NCBI GenBank assembly: GCA_045617525.1
Contig: JAZLIT010000036.1
Span: forward strand, 1 to 44,721
From: JAZLIT01 sp045617525
GTDB taxonomy: Bacteria > Bacillota > Bacilli > Bacillales_A > Planococcaceae
Length of the DNA stretch: 44,721 nucleotides
Reading direction: 5' to 3'
How positions within the stretch are numbered: position 1 is the stretch's first letter; every line of letters begins with the position of its first letter. Positions 25,358 through 34,042 of the stretch are shown here, one piece after another. The translations under genes and the position numbers were made by a program. The notes under the pieces are model-generated. The model made no database searches. It was not told where the DNA came from and worked only from the letters and a program-made list of their open reading frames with translations.

Positions 25358-25369
25358 GCCTCCGTTTTC
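25340..25369. terminator. Terminator between GNAT and Nudix genes
   Basis: ACGGAGGCTCA / TGAGCCTCCGT is a perfect 11-bp stem with a 4-base loop. The GNAT stop TGA is its right arm's first codon. TTTTCATTTT follows. Confidence 0.88.
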
Positions 25370-25373
25370 ATTT

Positions 25374-26003
25374 TCAATAATTTAAAAGGGTTTTAAATTT
25401 CTTTAAAACTGCTGAAATATATGCGGGATTATGTGGCAGGAAATCGGTTAGATCTATATTTTTAACGACTTCACTTTGATTTAAGTGGTCATCTAAAACT
25501 TGCCCATGTACGCGGATAGTACTAATCTTTTCTAGCCATAACTGTTCAAATAAATCTAACTCTACTTTGAACATACCGGAGACTTCTTCAATTTGAAAAG
25601 TATAATTCATAACTGAATCGCTTGGTATAAGATAGACAAATACATGGGCAATTTCTCGGTCTATAATTGTATCCTGAATAATCTCATCTTGAATTTTCCC
25701 TAGGTAAATCAACTCATCTATTGAAACGTTTATGCCTAGTTCCTCATGGATTTCTCGGATCCCATCTGAAACGCTTTCAGTCGCGTTAATATGGCCAGCT
25801 GCAGAGATATCTAATAAATTAGGGTACTCTTTTTTCACAGAACTTTTCAGCTGGAAATGAAGATAATATTTACTATTTTCTTTACTAATAATCCAACAAT
25901 GAAATGTTTCATGCCAAAACCCCTTTAGGTGAACATCCTCTCTACTTGATGTACCTATAGGTTCACCACTGCCGTCAAATATAGTAAGAAATTCTACTTC
26001 CAT
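25374..26003 (-). CDS. Nudix hydrolase (IPP isomerase-like subgroup)
   Basis: Hydrolyses a nucleoside diphosphate linked to another moiety; substrate unknown. 209 aa. The Nudix box is readable as GHINATE..REIHEELGI, preceded by LLDISAAGH. By my count, six rather than seven residues separate the first Glu from RE, as in several relatives of the isomerase-like subgroup. N-terminal FDGSGEPIGTSSREDVHLKGFWHE fits that subgroup. The ribosome site is weak (AGGT). Convergent with the GNAT gene. Confidence 0.85.
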   Translation of the reverse strand: MEVEFLTIFDGSGEPIGTSSREDVHLKGFWHETFHCWIISKENSKYYLHFQLKSSVKKEYPNLLDISAAGHINATESVSDGIREIHEELGINVSIDELIYLGKIQDEIIQDTIIDREIAHVFVYLIPSDSVMNYTFQIEEVSGMFKVELDLFEQLWLEKISTIRVHGQVLDDHLNQSEVVKNIDLTDFLPHNPAYISAVLKKFKTLLNY

Positions 26004-26057
26004 AGTTACCTATCAACCCCTATTTTTATCTATCCGAATTGGAAAAGTTGGAAAACA

Positions 26058-26098
26058 AAAACAGGTTATATCCGAGATACTCTTAAATAACCTGTTTC
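26058..26098 (-). terminator. Terminator after carbonic anhydrase
   Basis: AAACAGGTTAT / ATAACCTGTTT pair across a 17-base loop. On the minus strand a TTTTTGTTTT tail follows. Confidence 0.8.
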
Positions 26099-26115
26099 TA
26101 CTTAAATAGAATTTT

Positions 26116-26688
26116 TTATTTTTCTTTAATATCGTTGCCGTCAGTTACTAAATTAAGTTGGCCTGTATTTGGGTCGATAACTAGACCGTGAACAGGAACA
26201 CCTGTCGGCATTAATGGATGGCTTCTTACCATATCAACAGATTTTCTTACACTTGTTTGAACATCGCCAAAACCGCGTAACCATTTTCGTAAATCTACGC
26301 CAGAATAAGTAATTAAATCTATTGTCTCTTGTTTTATGCCTCGTTCTTTCATGTGGTCTAACATAATGTCGGGATCAATTGCACTCATTCCGCAATCATA
26401 GTGCCCAACTATGTAAACTTCATCTGCTTTTAGCTCGAATACAGCTACAAGAAGACTTCGCATAATCCCTCCGAATGGATGGTTTACTATAGCTCCTGCG
26501 CTCTTTACGACTTTCACATCACCATTCCGAAGGTTCATAGCCTTTGGTAGTAATTCAACTAAACGAGTATCCATGCAAGTTAGTATGACAATACGTTTAT
26601 CTGGAAATTTTGTTGTAATAAAAGGCTCATATTTTTTGTCCTGAACGAACGAGTCATTATACGTTAAAATATCATTTAATGAAGACAT
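26116..26688 (-). CDS. Beta-class carbonic anhydrase (YtiB-like)
   Basis: Interconverts CO2 and bicarbonate, 190 aa. Zinc ligands Cys38 (TCMDTR, with the Asp40-Arg42 dyad), His96 and Cys99 (GHYDCG) are all present, and length matches B. subtilis YtiB. GAGGGG is the ribosome site. Monocistronic. Confidence 0.93.
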   Translation of the reverse strand: MSSLNDILTYNDSFVQDKKYEPFITTKFPDKRIVILTCMDTRLVELLPKAMNLRNGDVKVVKSAGAIVNHPFGGIMRSLLVAVFELKADEVYIVGHYDCGMSAIDPDIMLDHMKERGIKQETIDLITYSGVDLRKWLRGFGDVQTSVRKSVDMVRSHPLMPTGVPVHGLVIDPNTGQLNLVTDGNDIKEK

Positions 26689-26814
26689 AATAAAACCCCT
26701 CTCTTTACAACTTTAATTTTAAAGCAAAATTCCTATAATTCACACTATAATGATATATAAGAGAATAAACAATGTATAAATAGTGTAAATAGGTTACTTT
26801 TTCAGCAAGATGAC

Positions 26815-26847
26815 ATAAAAAAACAGCCGCTAATAATAGCGGCTGTT
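26815..26847 (-). terminator. Terminator of small membrane protein gene
   Basis: AACAGCCGCT / AGCGGCTGTT is a perfect 10-bp stem; on the minus strand it is followed by a run of T. Confidence 0.9.
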
Positions 26848-26852
26848 AAGAA

Positions 26853-27050
26853 TTAATGATGCGCACCTTCTGAAGAAGTGTTAAATGCTTTAATTTCGTT
26901 TGCAGGCTTTTTATCGATTACAGAAGAGTCAGATGATTTCAGACCAACACGTAAGTAATGGATGAAGAACCAAATAGCGATAAGAGCAACTAAAGAATAT
27001 CCAAGTACAACCGTTAAGTACGTAGCAAGTTCTGGATAATGATGATTCAT
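26853..27050 (-). CDS. Small single-helix membrane protein
   Basis: 65 aa, family not recognised. The N-terminus MNHHYPEL precedes one helix at about residues 10-33 (YLTVVLGYSLVALIAIWFF), then a polar tail ending GAHH. AAGGGAGCC upstream gives a ribosome site (GGGAG), and a strong terminator follows, so it is a real gene. The size, histidines and single helix are reminiscent of accessory subunits of respiratory complexes, but nothing nearby supports that. Confidence 0.7.
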   Translation of the reverse strand: MNHHYPELATYLTVVLGYSLVALIAIWFFIHYLRVGLKSSDSSVIDKKPANEIKAFNTSSEGAHH

Positions 27051-27179
27051 AATTAAAAGGCTCCCTTCTCATCAAAAATAATTTATATAAATAATTATAC
27101 CTTATGTTTACAAATAAATGGTAGAAGTATTTCGACAATTTAAGAGAATGAGAGAAAGGTGTGACGACATTTTAAAAAA

Positions 27180-28415
27180 TTAAAATGCCCAGTTACCATT
27201 ACGGAATACTGGCTCTGTTTGACCATCTGCTGTAATTCCATCGATGTTCATTTCTGCTGATCCAATCATGAAGTCAACGTGTGTAATTGACTGGTTTAAG
27301 CCATTTGCAAGTAGCTGCTCGCGGTCCATTGTTTTACCACCCTCTAAGCAGAATGCGTATGCACTCCCAATTGCTAAGTGATTTGATGCATTTTCATCAA
27401 ATAGAGTGTTATAGAATAATAGCCCTGAATTAGAAATTGGCGAATGATGTGGCACTAATGCTACTTCACCTAAGTAATGAGAGCCTTCATCTGATGCTAC
27501 TAGGTTTTTCAATACTTCTTCACCTTGTGCAGCTTCAATATTGACTATGCGTCCGTTTTCAAATGTAATTTTGAAATCATCAATAATATTACCGCCGTAG
27601 CTTAATGGCTTCGTGCTTGATACATACCCGTTTACTCCGTCTTTATGGGGTACAGTGAAAACTTCTTCTGTCGGCATATTTGCCATGAAGCTGTCGCCCT
27701 TTTCATTAACACTTCCTGCACCACACCATAAATGACCTTTTGGAAGCTCAATTGTTAAATCAGTACCTGGAGCTGTGTAATGTAATTTCGTGTAATTTTT
27801 TTCGTTTAAGTAATCTACTTTTTCGTGAAGTGTATCATTGTGCTTTGTCCATTCTGCTATTGGATTAGCTAAGTCGGAGCGAGTTGCTTTAAAGATTGCA
27901 TCCCAAAGTGCATCCACTTGCTCGTTTTCAGGAATTTTAGGGAAAACCTTTGCAGCCCATGCTTGAGATGGAGAAGCAATGACAGTCCAACTGATTTTGT
28001 CAGATTGAACATATTGGCGATATTTATTAAGCGCTGTACCTGCTGCTTTTTGGAAAGAAGAAATACGTTTTGAATCGATTCCTTTAAGTAAATCTGGGCT
28101 TTGAGAAACAATGCTCACAAACGCTGCCCCTTGCTCCGCTAACCATTCGCGCTCTTTTACTTTCCACTCTGGGAAAAATTCAAATGAATCATCTGGTGCT
28201 AATTCATAACGGTAACGTCCGATTTCATCATCAGAAATATCGACAAATACCTGTCTTGCTCCAACTTCATATGCTTTTTTTGTAATTAAACGAGCTAGAT
28301 CAAGTGAATCTGTAGAAGCCGCTATATATAAAAATTGGTTTTTTTGAATATTTACGCCTACTTTCACAACAAGTTCAGCATATTTTGATAAATTTTCACT
28401 AAAATTATTAATCAT
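27180..28415 (-). CDS. M29 family metallo-aminopeptidase (second copy)
   Basis: Paralogue of the 6814-8046 gene, 411 aa, with the same ligand segments: MPTEEVFTVP (Glu), SDEGSHYLGEVALV (Glu), DENASNHLAIG (His), ITHVDFMIGS (His, Asp). Both proteins share the near-identical endings NIDGI.ADG..EPVFRNGNWAF-like. GGGGGT is the ribosome site, 9 nt from the ATG. Single gene with no strong terminator seen at its 3' end. Confidence 0.92.
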   Translation of the reverse strand: MINNFSENLSKYAELVVKVGVNIQKNQFLYIAASTDSLDLARLITKKAYEVGARQVFVDISDDEIGRYRYELAPDDSFEFFPEWKVKEREWLAEQGAAFVSIVSQSPDLLKGIDSKRISSFQKAAGTALNKYRQYVQSDKISWTVIASPSQAWAAKVFPKIPENEQVDALWDAIFKATRSDLANPIAEWTKHNDTLHEKVDYLNEKNYTKLHYTAPGTDLTIELPKGHLWCGAGSVNEKGDSFMANMPTEEVFTVPHKDGVNGYVSSTKPLSYGGNIIDDFKITFENGRIVNIEAAQGEEVLKNLVASDEGSHYLGEVALVPHHSPISNSGLLFYNTLFDENASNHLAIGSAYAFCLEGGKTMDREQLLANGLNQSITHVDFMIGSAEMNIDGITADGQTEPVFRNGNWAF

Positions 28416-28557
28416 TTGATAAATACCCCCATTAATTTTATGTTAAATATTCTTAATAATGAATCAATATAATCAAAATATCAAGGCTAACTTTATTTTT
28501 TAATAAGAATTATCAAAAATATAATGTAAAAATTTTATAGTTAACAGGTAGATAGGT

Positions 28558-28583
28558 TAATTTTTGCATTTTTTTACCGAAGA
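28558..28583 (+). promoter_or_regulatory. Possible sigma-D promoter of motAB
   Basis: TAAT (28558-28561) followed after 14-15 bases by ACCGAAGA (28576-28583) resembles the flagellar sigma-D pattern TAAA-N15-GCCGATAT. The position, about 35 bp before motA, fits known motility gene control. The -10 match is partial. Confidence 0.4.
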
Positions 28584-28616
28584 AAAAAAGGAATGAGTAA
28601 TTGGAGGTTGTACTAA

Positions 28617-29417
28617 ATGGATATTTCATCACTTGTAGGGATAATTATTGCATTTGTTGCGTTATTAACCGGCATGATGCTTAAAGGAGTTGGCTTGGGG
28701 GCACTTTTAAACCCTGCCGCAATTTTAATTATCATTTTCGGTACGATAGCAGCTGTAACAATTGCTTTCCCAATGAAAGAATTAAAAAGAGTTCCAAAAT
28801 TATTTAAAATTTTATTCACTGAAACAAAGCTAGCAAGTGATATCGATTTAATTAAAATGTTTTCTCAATGGGCTGACTTAGCTCGTCGTGAAGGACTTTT
28901 ATCGCTTGAGAGCAAAGCATCTGAAGTTGAAGATCCATTTTTGAGAAATGGTCTAACATTAGCAATTGATGGTCAAAACGCTGACTATATCAGAGATGTA
29001 TTATCTGAGGAAGTTGAAGCGATTGAAGATCGCCACGCAAGCGGTGCAGGGATTTTCACTCAAGCAGGTACATATGCTCCTACATTAGGGGTACTTGGTG
29101 CGGTAATCGGGTTAATTGCTGCCCTTACCGATATGAATGATATTGAAAAGTTGGGGGCTGCCATTTCAGCTGCCTTCATTGCAACGTTACTAGGGATTTT
29201 CACTGGTTATGTATTATGGCATCCATTTGCAAATAAGTTGAAACGTAAATCTGCTATTGAAGTAAAGCAGAAGCGTATGATGATTGAAGGTATTCTGTCT
29301 GTTTTAGAAGGGGAAGCACCTCGTGTTATTGAGCAAAAGCTATCTTCATACTTAACAATGGATGAGCGTAAGCAAATTACGGAAAGCGGGGCGAATGGCC
29401 TTGGCAAAGAGGCATAA
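28617..29417 (+). CDS. motA: Flagellar motor stator protein MotA
   Basis: Proton-channel stator subunit, 266 aa, four helices. The start MDISSLVGIIIAFVALLTG and the helix 3 segment TQAGTYAPTLGVLGAVIGLI match MotA. The cytoplasmic loop has LARREGLLSLE, with the charged residues that contact FliG. GGAGG upstream. motB starts inside its 3' end. Confidence 0.95.
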   Translation: MDISSLVGIIIAFVALLTGMMLKGVGLGALLNPAAILIIIFGTIAAVTIAFPMKELKRVPKLFKILFTETKLASDIDLIKMFSQWADLARREGLLSLESKASEVEDPFLRNGLTLAIDGQNADYIRDVLSEEVEAIEDRHASGAGIFTQAGTYAPTLGVLGAVIGLIAALTDMNDIEKLGAAISAAFIATLLGIFTGYVLWHPFANKLKRKSAIEVKQKRMMIEGILSVLEGEAPRVIEQKLSSYLTMDERKQITESGANGLGKEA

Positions 29418-30162
29418 AAAACATAAGAAGCATGAAGAGCATGTTGATGAATCTTGGCTAGTGCCTTATGCAGATATTTTAACGTTACTTTTAGCGCTGT
29501 TTATCGTATTATTTGCGTCGAGTACTGTGGATGAGAAAAAACTAGAGCAAATGTCTGAAGTTTTTAACGGAATGTTTTCTTCTGGTACAAGTTTCTTTGA
29601 TAATACAGCACCGGTACAGGTAGAAGGTGAGCCTTCTGATATTGTTAATCCTCAGGTGTCCCAATATAGTGAGGATCAAGAGTCTCTTGAAGAAATTCAA
29701 AATAGAGTAGAAGACTTTATTGCTATTAATGAATTAGAAAGTCAATTTGATACAAGTATGACGGATGAGGGCTTGCTAATTACAATTCGTGATAGCGTGC
29801 TTTTCAATCCTGGTGAAGCGTCGATTAAGGCGGAATACTTACCGATTGCTCAAGAATTATCAGATGTATTAGTATTAGATCCTGTTCGTAATATCGTAGT
29901 GACTGGTCATACGGACAATGTTCCGATGAATACACCTGAATTTAGGTCGAATTGGGAACTGTCAGTAATGCGTGCAGTTAATTTCTTGAAAATTGTTATT
30001 GATAGTAATGAACAGTTAGATTCAAAGTTGTTTAGTGTTAAAGGTTTCGGTGAATATAGTCCTATCGATACGAATGACACGATAGAAGGCCGAGCAAAAA
30101 ATCGTCGTGTTGAAGTATTAATTAAGCCAAGAGTTGCTGAAGACGGAACAAGTCTATTTTAA
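29395..30162 (+). CDS. motB: Flagellar motor stator protein MotB
   Basis: Stator partner of MotA, 255 aa. A basic His/Lys-rich start, then one helix with the essential proton-carrying Asp in VPYADILTLLLALFIVLFAS, a linker, and the C-terminal OmpA-like peptidoglycan-binding domain (VTGHTDNVPMNTPEFRSNWE, NRRVEV). Sequence is closer to MotB than to sodium-type MotS by eye. Upstream in-frame ATG 29362 lacks a ribosome site; GGAAAGCGGGG suits 29395, giving a 23-base overlap with motA. Confidence 0.94.
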   Translation: MALAKRHKKHKKHEEHVDESWLVPYADILTLLLALFIVLFASSTVDEKKLEQMSEVFNGMFSSGTSFFDNTAPVQVEGEPSDIVNPQVSQYSEDQESLEEIQNRVEDFIAINELESQFDTSMTDEGLLITIRDSVLFNPGEASIKAEYLPIAQELSDVLVLDPVRNIVVTGHTDNVPMNTPEFRSNWELSVMRAVNFLKIVIDSNEQLDSKLFSVKGFGEYSPIDTNDTIEGRAKNRRVEVLIKPRVAEDGTSLF

Positions 30163-30165
30163 CTG

Positions 30166-30207
30166 AAAAAAAGCACGTACATCTAAATTGGATGTACGTG
30201 CTTTTTT
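30166..30207 (+). terminator. Terminator of motAB
   Basis: AAGCACGTACATC / GATGTACGTGCTT forms a 13-bp stem, extended by A and T runs. Confidence 0.92.
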
Positions 30208-30279
30208 GTTTTGTTATGTTATTATGTTATTCTATAATAATATACTTATTAGAAAGAAATAGATACAGGGAAGTGAGAA

Positions 30280-32223
30280 TTGACAGTGATTAAAAAAGTG
30301 ATTTCATCGATGTTAATTATAACATTACTAAGTTCAACGATTTTACAAAGTAAAGTATTTTCAGAAGATGCTACGATAAATGCAACGACAATAGAACAGC
30401 CTGTAGTTACTTTGGTTAAGCCTGTACAACAAATTGTTGCACCAGGTGACACAGTCCAAATTGAAGCAGATGTTATAGACAGTGAAAATGCAATTGACTA
30501 TATTTATGTTCAATTTAAATTAGGCACAGGCTATAGTTCTTTAAATGCTGGTCTTCGTTATAATGAAAAGACACAAAAATATAGTGGTTCATTTAAAGTT
30601 CCAGCAGGCTATGAAAATGCAAAATGGAATTTAACGACAGTAAATATTAGTGAAAAGAACGGTAAATATTATGGTCAAAAAATTGGTAACGAGCAGTTAA
30701 ACGATGTTTATTTAATTGTCTATAACGGTGTGGATAAGCAAGCTCCAGAGCTAACACTTCCAAATACGTCAATGAACATGTATGTGAATGAATCATTTAA
30801 TCCTATGCAGGATGTAAAAGCATTCGATATTCCAGAAGGTGATATCACGAGCAATGTAAAAGTAATTGGCAAAGTTGATACAACGCATTCAGGTTCGTAT
30901 GAATTAATTTACCGCGTCTCAGATCAGGCGGGTTTAATGACGGAGAAAAAACGCACAATTCAAGTGGTAGACACAGTGTTGCCGATTCTTACAGTAAAGC
31001 AAGATACGTTAAAGGCTTATATTCAGCAAGGTGAGACGTATATCCATCAGTTAATTAAGGAGAATGCTTCAGCTTCGGATAATGAAGATGGGGACATCAC
31101 AAAGGGGATTACGTATTCAATTGAAGGCGGGTTGAAAATCTCTGGCACAAAAACAATTACTTATATTGTGAAGGACAGTTCGAATAATCAAGTAAAGAAA
31201 ACAGCTAAATTAGACCTACAATCCTTCCCTGAAACGAACTATATTACCGGTGTAGAAAAGCAAATTGTATTAGTGAATGAACCCTTTGATGCGATGGCGA
31301 ATGTTCGTGCATCAGATGCTTACGGAGAGCCGCTTAAAGTTGATATTGATGGCATAGTTAATACAGCGATTGAGGGGAACTATGAACTAACATATACCTT
31401 CACTAATCGTATTGGGCAGGAACAGCAAAAGAAGCGTCAAATTACAGTGAAGGCAAAAGCAAAGCCGTATTTTGTGGGAGAAACAGTGACGACTGTTGAA
31501 GTTGGATCAAATGCAAGCGGATTTGAAGGTATTGAAGCATTTGATATGCATGAACAGCGATTAGATATGTCAGGCTACGGTAGCTTTAATACGGATGTGG
31601 TAGGAACGTATACCGTTTATATTGAAGCAGTCGATCGTTATAAGCAAACAGTAAAAATGACACGTACGCTTCATGTTGTGGAGCCTGGGAAATTACCGAG
31701 CGCATTCACGGACGTACCATTAAATCATGCCTTTTACAAAGAAATTCTGGCGATGAAAAATGCAGGAATTATCAATGGCTATCCATCTGGCGAATTTAAA
31801 CCATCACAATCGATGGAAAGACAGCATGTAGCATTGCTTATATTTAAATCAGGAATTGATCTAAAGCCAATTCGAGCAGAGAAAATGTTTACGGATGTAC
31901 CGAAGTCACATATATACTACAATGAAATTCAAACACTATACCGTGCAGGCATTATAGATGGGGATGCAGGTAAATTCCGTCCGAATGCTACCTTAACACG
32001 TCAGGAGCTTGCGAAGATTTTAGTGCTTGCTTATGATTTACAGGATCTTGGTGGCTACGATGATGTGTTCACAGATATGAAGCGTAATAACTGGTCGTAT
32101 TCTTATGTGACGACATTAGCATCGCATAAAATAACAATCGGAGCTTATGGCAAGTTTGATCCGCTTGGAAAAGTATCGCGCCAACATTTTGCTGCATTTA
32201 TGTATCGTGCATTGAATAAATAA
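30280..32223 (+). CDS. SLH-domain surface protein with DUF5011/Ig-like repeats
   Basis: Secreted wall-attached protein, 647 aa. A signal peptide (about 1-28) is followed by an N-terminal beta domain, then four Ig-like/DUF5011 modules at about 165-235, 235-310, 315-390 and 390-465 (for example AFDIPEGDITSNVKVIG, SGSYELIYRVSD). Three SLH repeats close the protein at about 475, 536 and 597 (FTDVPLNHAFYKEI, FTDVPKSHIYYNEI, FTDMKRNNWSYSYV), which bind pyruvylated wall polymer. Starts at TTG (GTG at 30286 possible) after AGGGAAGTGAG. A TATAAT at 30233-30238 may be its -10. No enzyme domain is visible; role likely structural or adhesive. Confidence 0.88.
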   Translation: MTVIKKVISSMLIITLLSSTILQSKVFSEDATINATTIEQPVVTLVKPVQQIVAPGDTVQIEADVIDSENAIDYIYVQFKLGTGYSSLNAGLRYNEKTQKYSGSFKVPAGYENAKWNLTTVNISEKNGKYYGQKIGNEQLNDVYLIVYNGVDKQAPELTLPNTSMNMYVNESFNPMQDVKAFDIPEGDITSNVKVIGKVDTTHSGSYELIYRVSDQAGLMTEKKRTIQVVDTVLPILTVKQDTLKAYIQQGETYIHQLIKENASASDNEDGDITKGITYSIEGGLKISGTKTITYIVKDSSNNQVKKTAKLDLQSFPETNYITGVEKQIVLVNEPFDAMANVRASDAYGEPLKVDIDGIVNTAIEGNYELTYTFTNRIGQEQQKKRQITVKAKAKPYFVGETVTTVEVGSNASGFEGIEAFDMHEQRLDMSGYGSFNTDVVGTYTVYIEAVDRYKQTVKMTRTLHVVEPGKLPSAFTDVPLNHAFYKEILAMKNAGIINGYPSGEFKPSQSMERQHVALLIFKSGIDLKPIRAEKMFTDVPKSHIYYNEIQTLYRAGIIDGDAGKFRPNATLTRQELAKILVLAYDLQDLGGYDDVFTDMKRNNWSYSYVTTLASHKITIGAYGKFDPLGKVSRQHFAAFMYRALNK

Positions 32224-32225
32224 GA

Positions 32226-32270
32226 AAAAGGACTTACTTCAGCATATAGTTTGCTAAGGTAAGTCCTTTT
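32226..32270. terminator. Bidirectional terminator
   Basis: AAAAGGACTTAC / GTAAGTCCTTTT is a perfect 12-bp outer stem with an inner AGCA/TGCT pairing, between the convergent SLH and DUF1128 genes. Confidence 0.88.
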
Positions 32271-32307
32271 CTTACGTGTATCACTTTCACTTAAAGAAAA
32301 CACAAAA

Positions 32308-32529
32308 TTATTTACGTAATGTGCCTAATTCTGCAACGATTGCGTTCATTTCATTTGGGCTGAAAGAATCGCGCTTCATTACTAATTCGTATAAATACTG
32401 TAAGTCCTCGTATTTATTTTCGTCGAATTTATCAGACTGCATAGCATCAACGTTTACCATGCGAAGCTTTTCTTTAATTTGTTCGATCATATAAATCACG
32501 TTTTCTTGTGAGGGTGTATTTAGATTCAT
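32308..32529 (-). CDS. yfkK: DUF1128 family protein (YfkK-like)
   Basis: 73 aa cytosolic protein of unknown function. Recognised by IKEKLRMVNVDAMQ, YEDLQYLYELV and the ending KRDSFSPNEMNAIVAELG, matching B. subtilis YfkK. The frame continues to 32568, but the ATG at 32529 follows AGGTAGGA and begins the conserved part. YfkI- and YfkH-like genes lie divergently next to it, echoing the B. subtilis yfk order. Confidence 0.82.
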   Translation of the reverse strand: MNLNTPSQENVIYMIEQIKEKLRMVNVDAMQSDKFDENKYEDLQYLYELVMKRDSFSPNEMNAIVAELGTLRK

Positions 32530-32713
32530 AATAAAATTCCTACCTTTCAAAGTATACGCAAATATCATTTCATGTTGGGGCGCTCATGTCAACATTTATA
32601 AGTAAGAAGGCGTGTGCATACACTTTCAATATAATGGGAAATTGGTTAAACTGAAGATAGTAGTTATAACATTCCAATGTTGGGGATGAATTATAGAAGT
32701 AGGAGGAGGAAAT

Positions 32714-33022
32714 ATGGGAAAAAGTAAATTAATACCTTTCATAGCATTAGGCGCATTAGCAGGTGCAGTAATAAGTATGCTCGATAAAGAAACACGAACG
32801 CATACACAAGAAACAGTGAAGAAGGCAAAGGATACGGTAACTTATTACGCCGAAAATCGTGATGAATTGGAGCAGCTTATTTTATCAAAAGTTGAGCAAG
32901 CGCAGTCGATATATTCAAATGCATCTGAAAATGTGCAAACATTAATTACCCAAGCACAAGATGTAAAAACGCTACCTACGACTTTAAAAGGCATGTTAAT
33001 CGACACAAAGAAGGCACTATAA
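32714..33022 (+). CDS. YtxH/YfkI-like small protein
   Basis: 102 aa. A short N-terminal hydrophobic anchor (LIPFIALGALAGAVISML) and DKETR motif are followed by a long amphipathic helix region rich in Gln/Glu/Lys. GGAGGAGG is the ribosome site. The family is by resemblance to YtxH-type proteins and, from its place ahead of the YfkH homologue, B. subtilis YfkI. Function unknown; YfkI is described as stress-related, but that is knowledge, not seen here. Confidence 0.65.
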   Translation: MGKSKLIPFIALGALAGAVISMLDKETRTHTQETVKKAKDTVTYYAENRDELEQLILSKVEQAQSIYSNASENVQTLITQAQDVKTLPTTLKGMLIDTKKAL

Positions 33023-33052
33023 TCGGGCAATCAATAATGATTTAAAGGAGAG

Positions 33053-33994
33053 GTGACTTTTATAGGGAAACGAACTAGAAATAGTAAAGTTGCGTTCATT
33101 AAATCAATGATTACTCCTTCTCCACATGACATTGATGTTACGACCTCTAAAGGTTTCATCCAAGATTTATTAGTCCGTATAAAGTCGATAGATATGGGAG
33201 GGTTGGGCGCACAACTTGCTTATTTCTTCCTTTTATCATTTTTTCCATTGCTAATCTTTTTGGTGACGTTATTGCCATATTTAAATTTACCACAGGAGCA
33301 GGTTTTTGAATTTATAGAGGGTATTGTACCGAGCGAAGTATTTTTAATGATAGAAAGTGTTTTAAGTGAAGTATTGACGAATCACAATGGCAAGCTACTT
33401 TCCATTGGTATCTTAGGTACAATATGGTCGGCATCCCGAGGTGTGAATGCGTTAGTTAAAGCACTGAATCTTGCATATGATGTGGAAGGTAAGTCGGGCT
33501 TCATTGATCGAATATGGGCGTTTGGATTTACAATATCTTTAGTTGGTGTAATCTTAATTGCTTTAATATTCCCTGTTTTCGGCCAACAAATTGGACATAT
33601 TATATTCTCTCATATCGGTGTCGAGCAATCATTTGCAATGATATGGAATATGCTTAGATGGATTACGCCGCCATTACTCATCTTTCTGATTTTATGGCTT
33701 ATGTATTGGGTTATTCCAAATACAGATCCTAGATTAAATATGTTTAGTGTAGTGCCAGGAGCAGTATTTGCTACGTTAGGCTGGTTAATTTTGACGTCAG
33801 GTTTTTCAGTCTATATTAGTAATTTCGGTAATTATAGTGCAACTTATGGAAGTATCGGTGGCGTTATCATTCTTATGCTTTGGCTATATTTTACGGGTAT
33901 GATTTTAATATTTGGCGGCTTATTGAATGCGTCGATACAACGAAGAAACCTTGCATTACTTACGAAAAGTTCAGCAAAACGTGTTCGATTTTAG
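33053..33994 (+). CDS. yfkH: YihY/BrkB family membrane protein (YfkH-like)
   Basis: Integral membrane protein, UPF0761 family (earlier misnamed RNase BN), 313 aa with six helices. Recognised by GLGAQLAYFFLLSFFPLLIFLV, the IWSASRGVNALVKALN helix, and WVIPNTDPR. Function unknown. The start is uncertain: GTG at 33053 is only 2 nt from AAAGGAG, while the next ATG is codon 19 with no ribosome site; an in-frame ATA at 33062 is about 11 nt away. It lies 30 bases after the YfkI-like gene. Confidence 0.85.
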   Translation: MTFIGKRTRNSKVAFIKSMITPSPHDIDVTTSKGFIQDLLVRIKSIDMGGLGAQLAYFFLLSFFPLLIFLVTLLPYLNLPQEQVFEFIEGIVPSEVFLMIESVLSEVLTNHNGKLLSIGILGTIWSASRGVNALVKALNLAYDVEGKSGFIDRIWAFGFTISLVGVILIALIFPVFGQQIGHIIFSHIGVEQSFAMIWNMLRWITPPLLIFLILWLMYWVIPNTDPRLNMFSVVPGAVFATLGWLILTSGFSVYISNFGNYSATYGSIGGVIILMLWLYFTGMILIFGGLLNASIQRRNLALLTKSSAKRVRF

Positions 33995-34009
33995 CTGAGG
34001 CATAATAGG

Positions 34010-34042
34010 AAAAGCGATTCCACTTAGGAATCGCTTTTTTTT
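34010..34042. terminator. Bidirectional terminator
   Basis: AAAAGCGATTCC / GGAATCGCTTTT is a perfect 12-bp stem with a 5-base loop, between convergent genes. Confidence 0.9.

Noticed and set aside
32276..32494. 72-codon plus-strand frame after the SLH gene
   Set aside because: It is the antisense of the DUF1128 gene and begins inside a terminator region.
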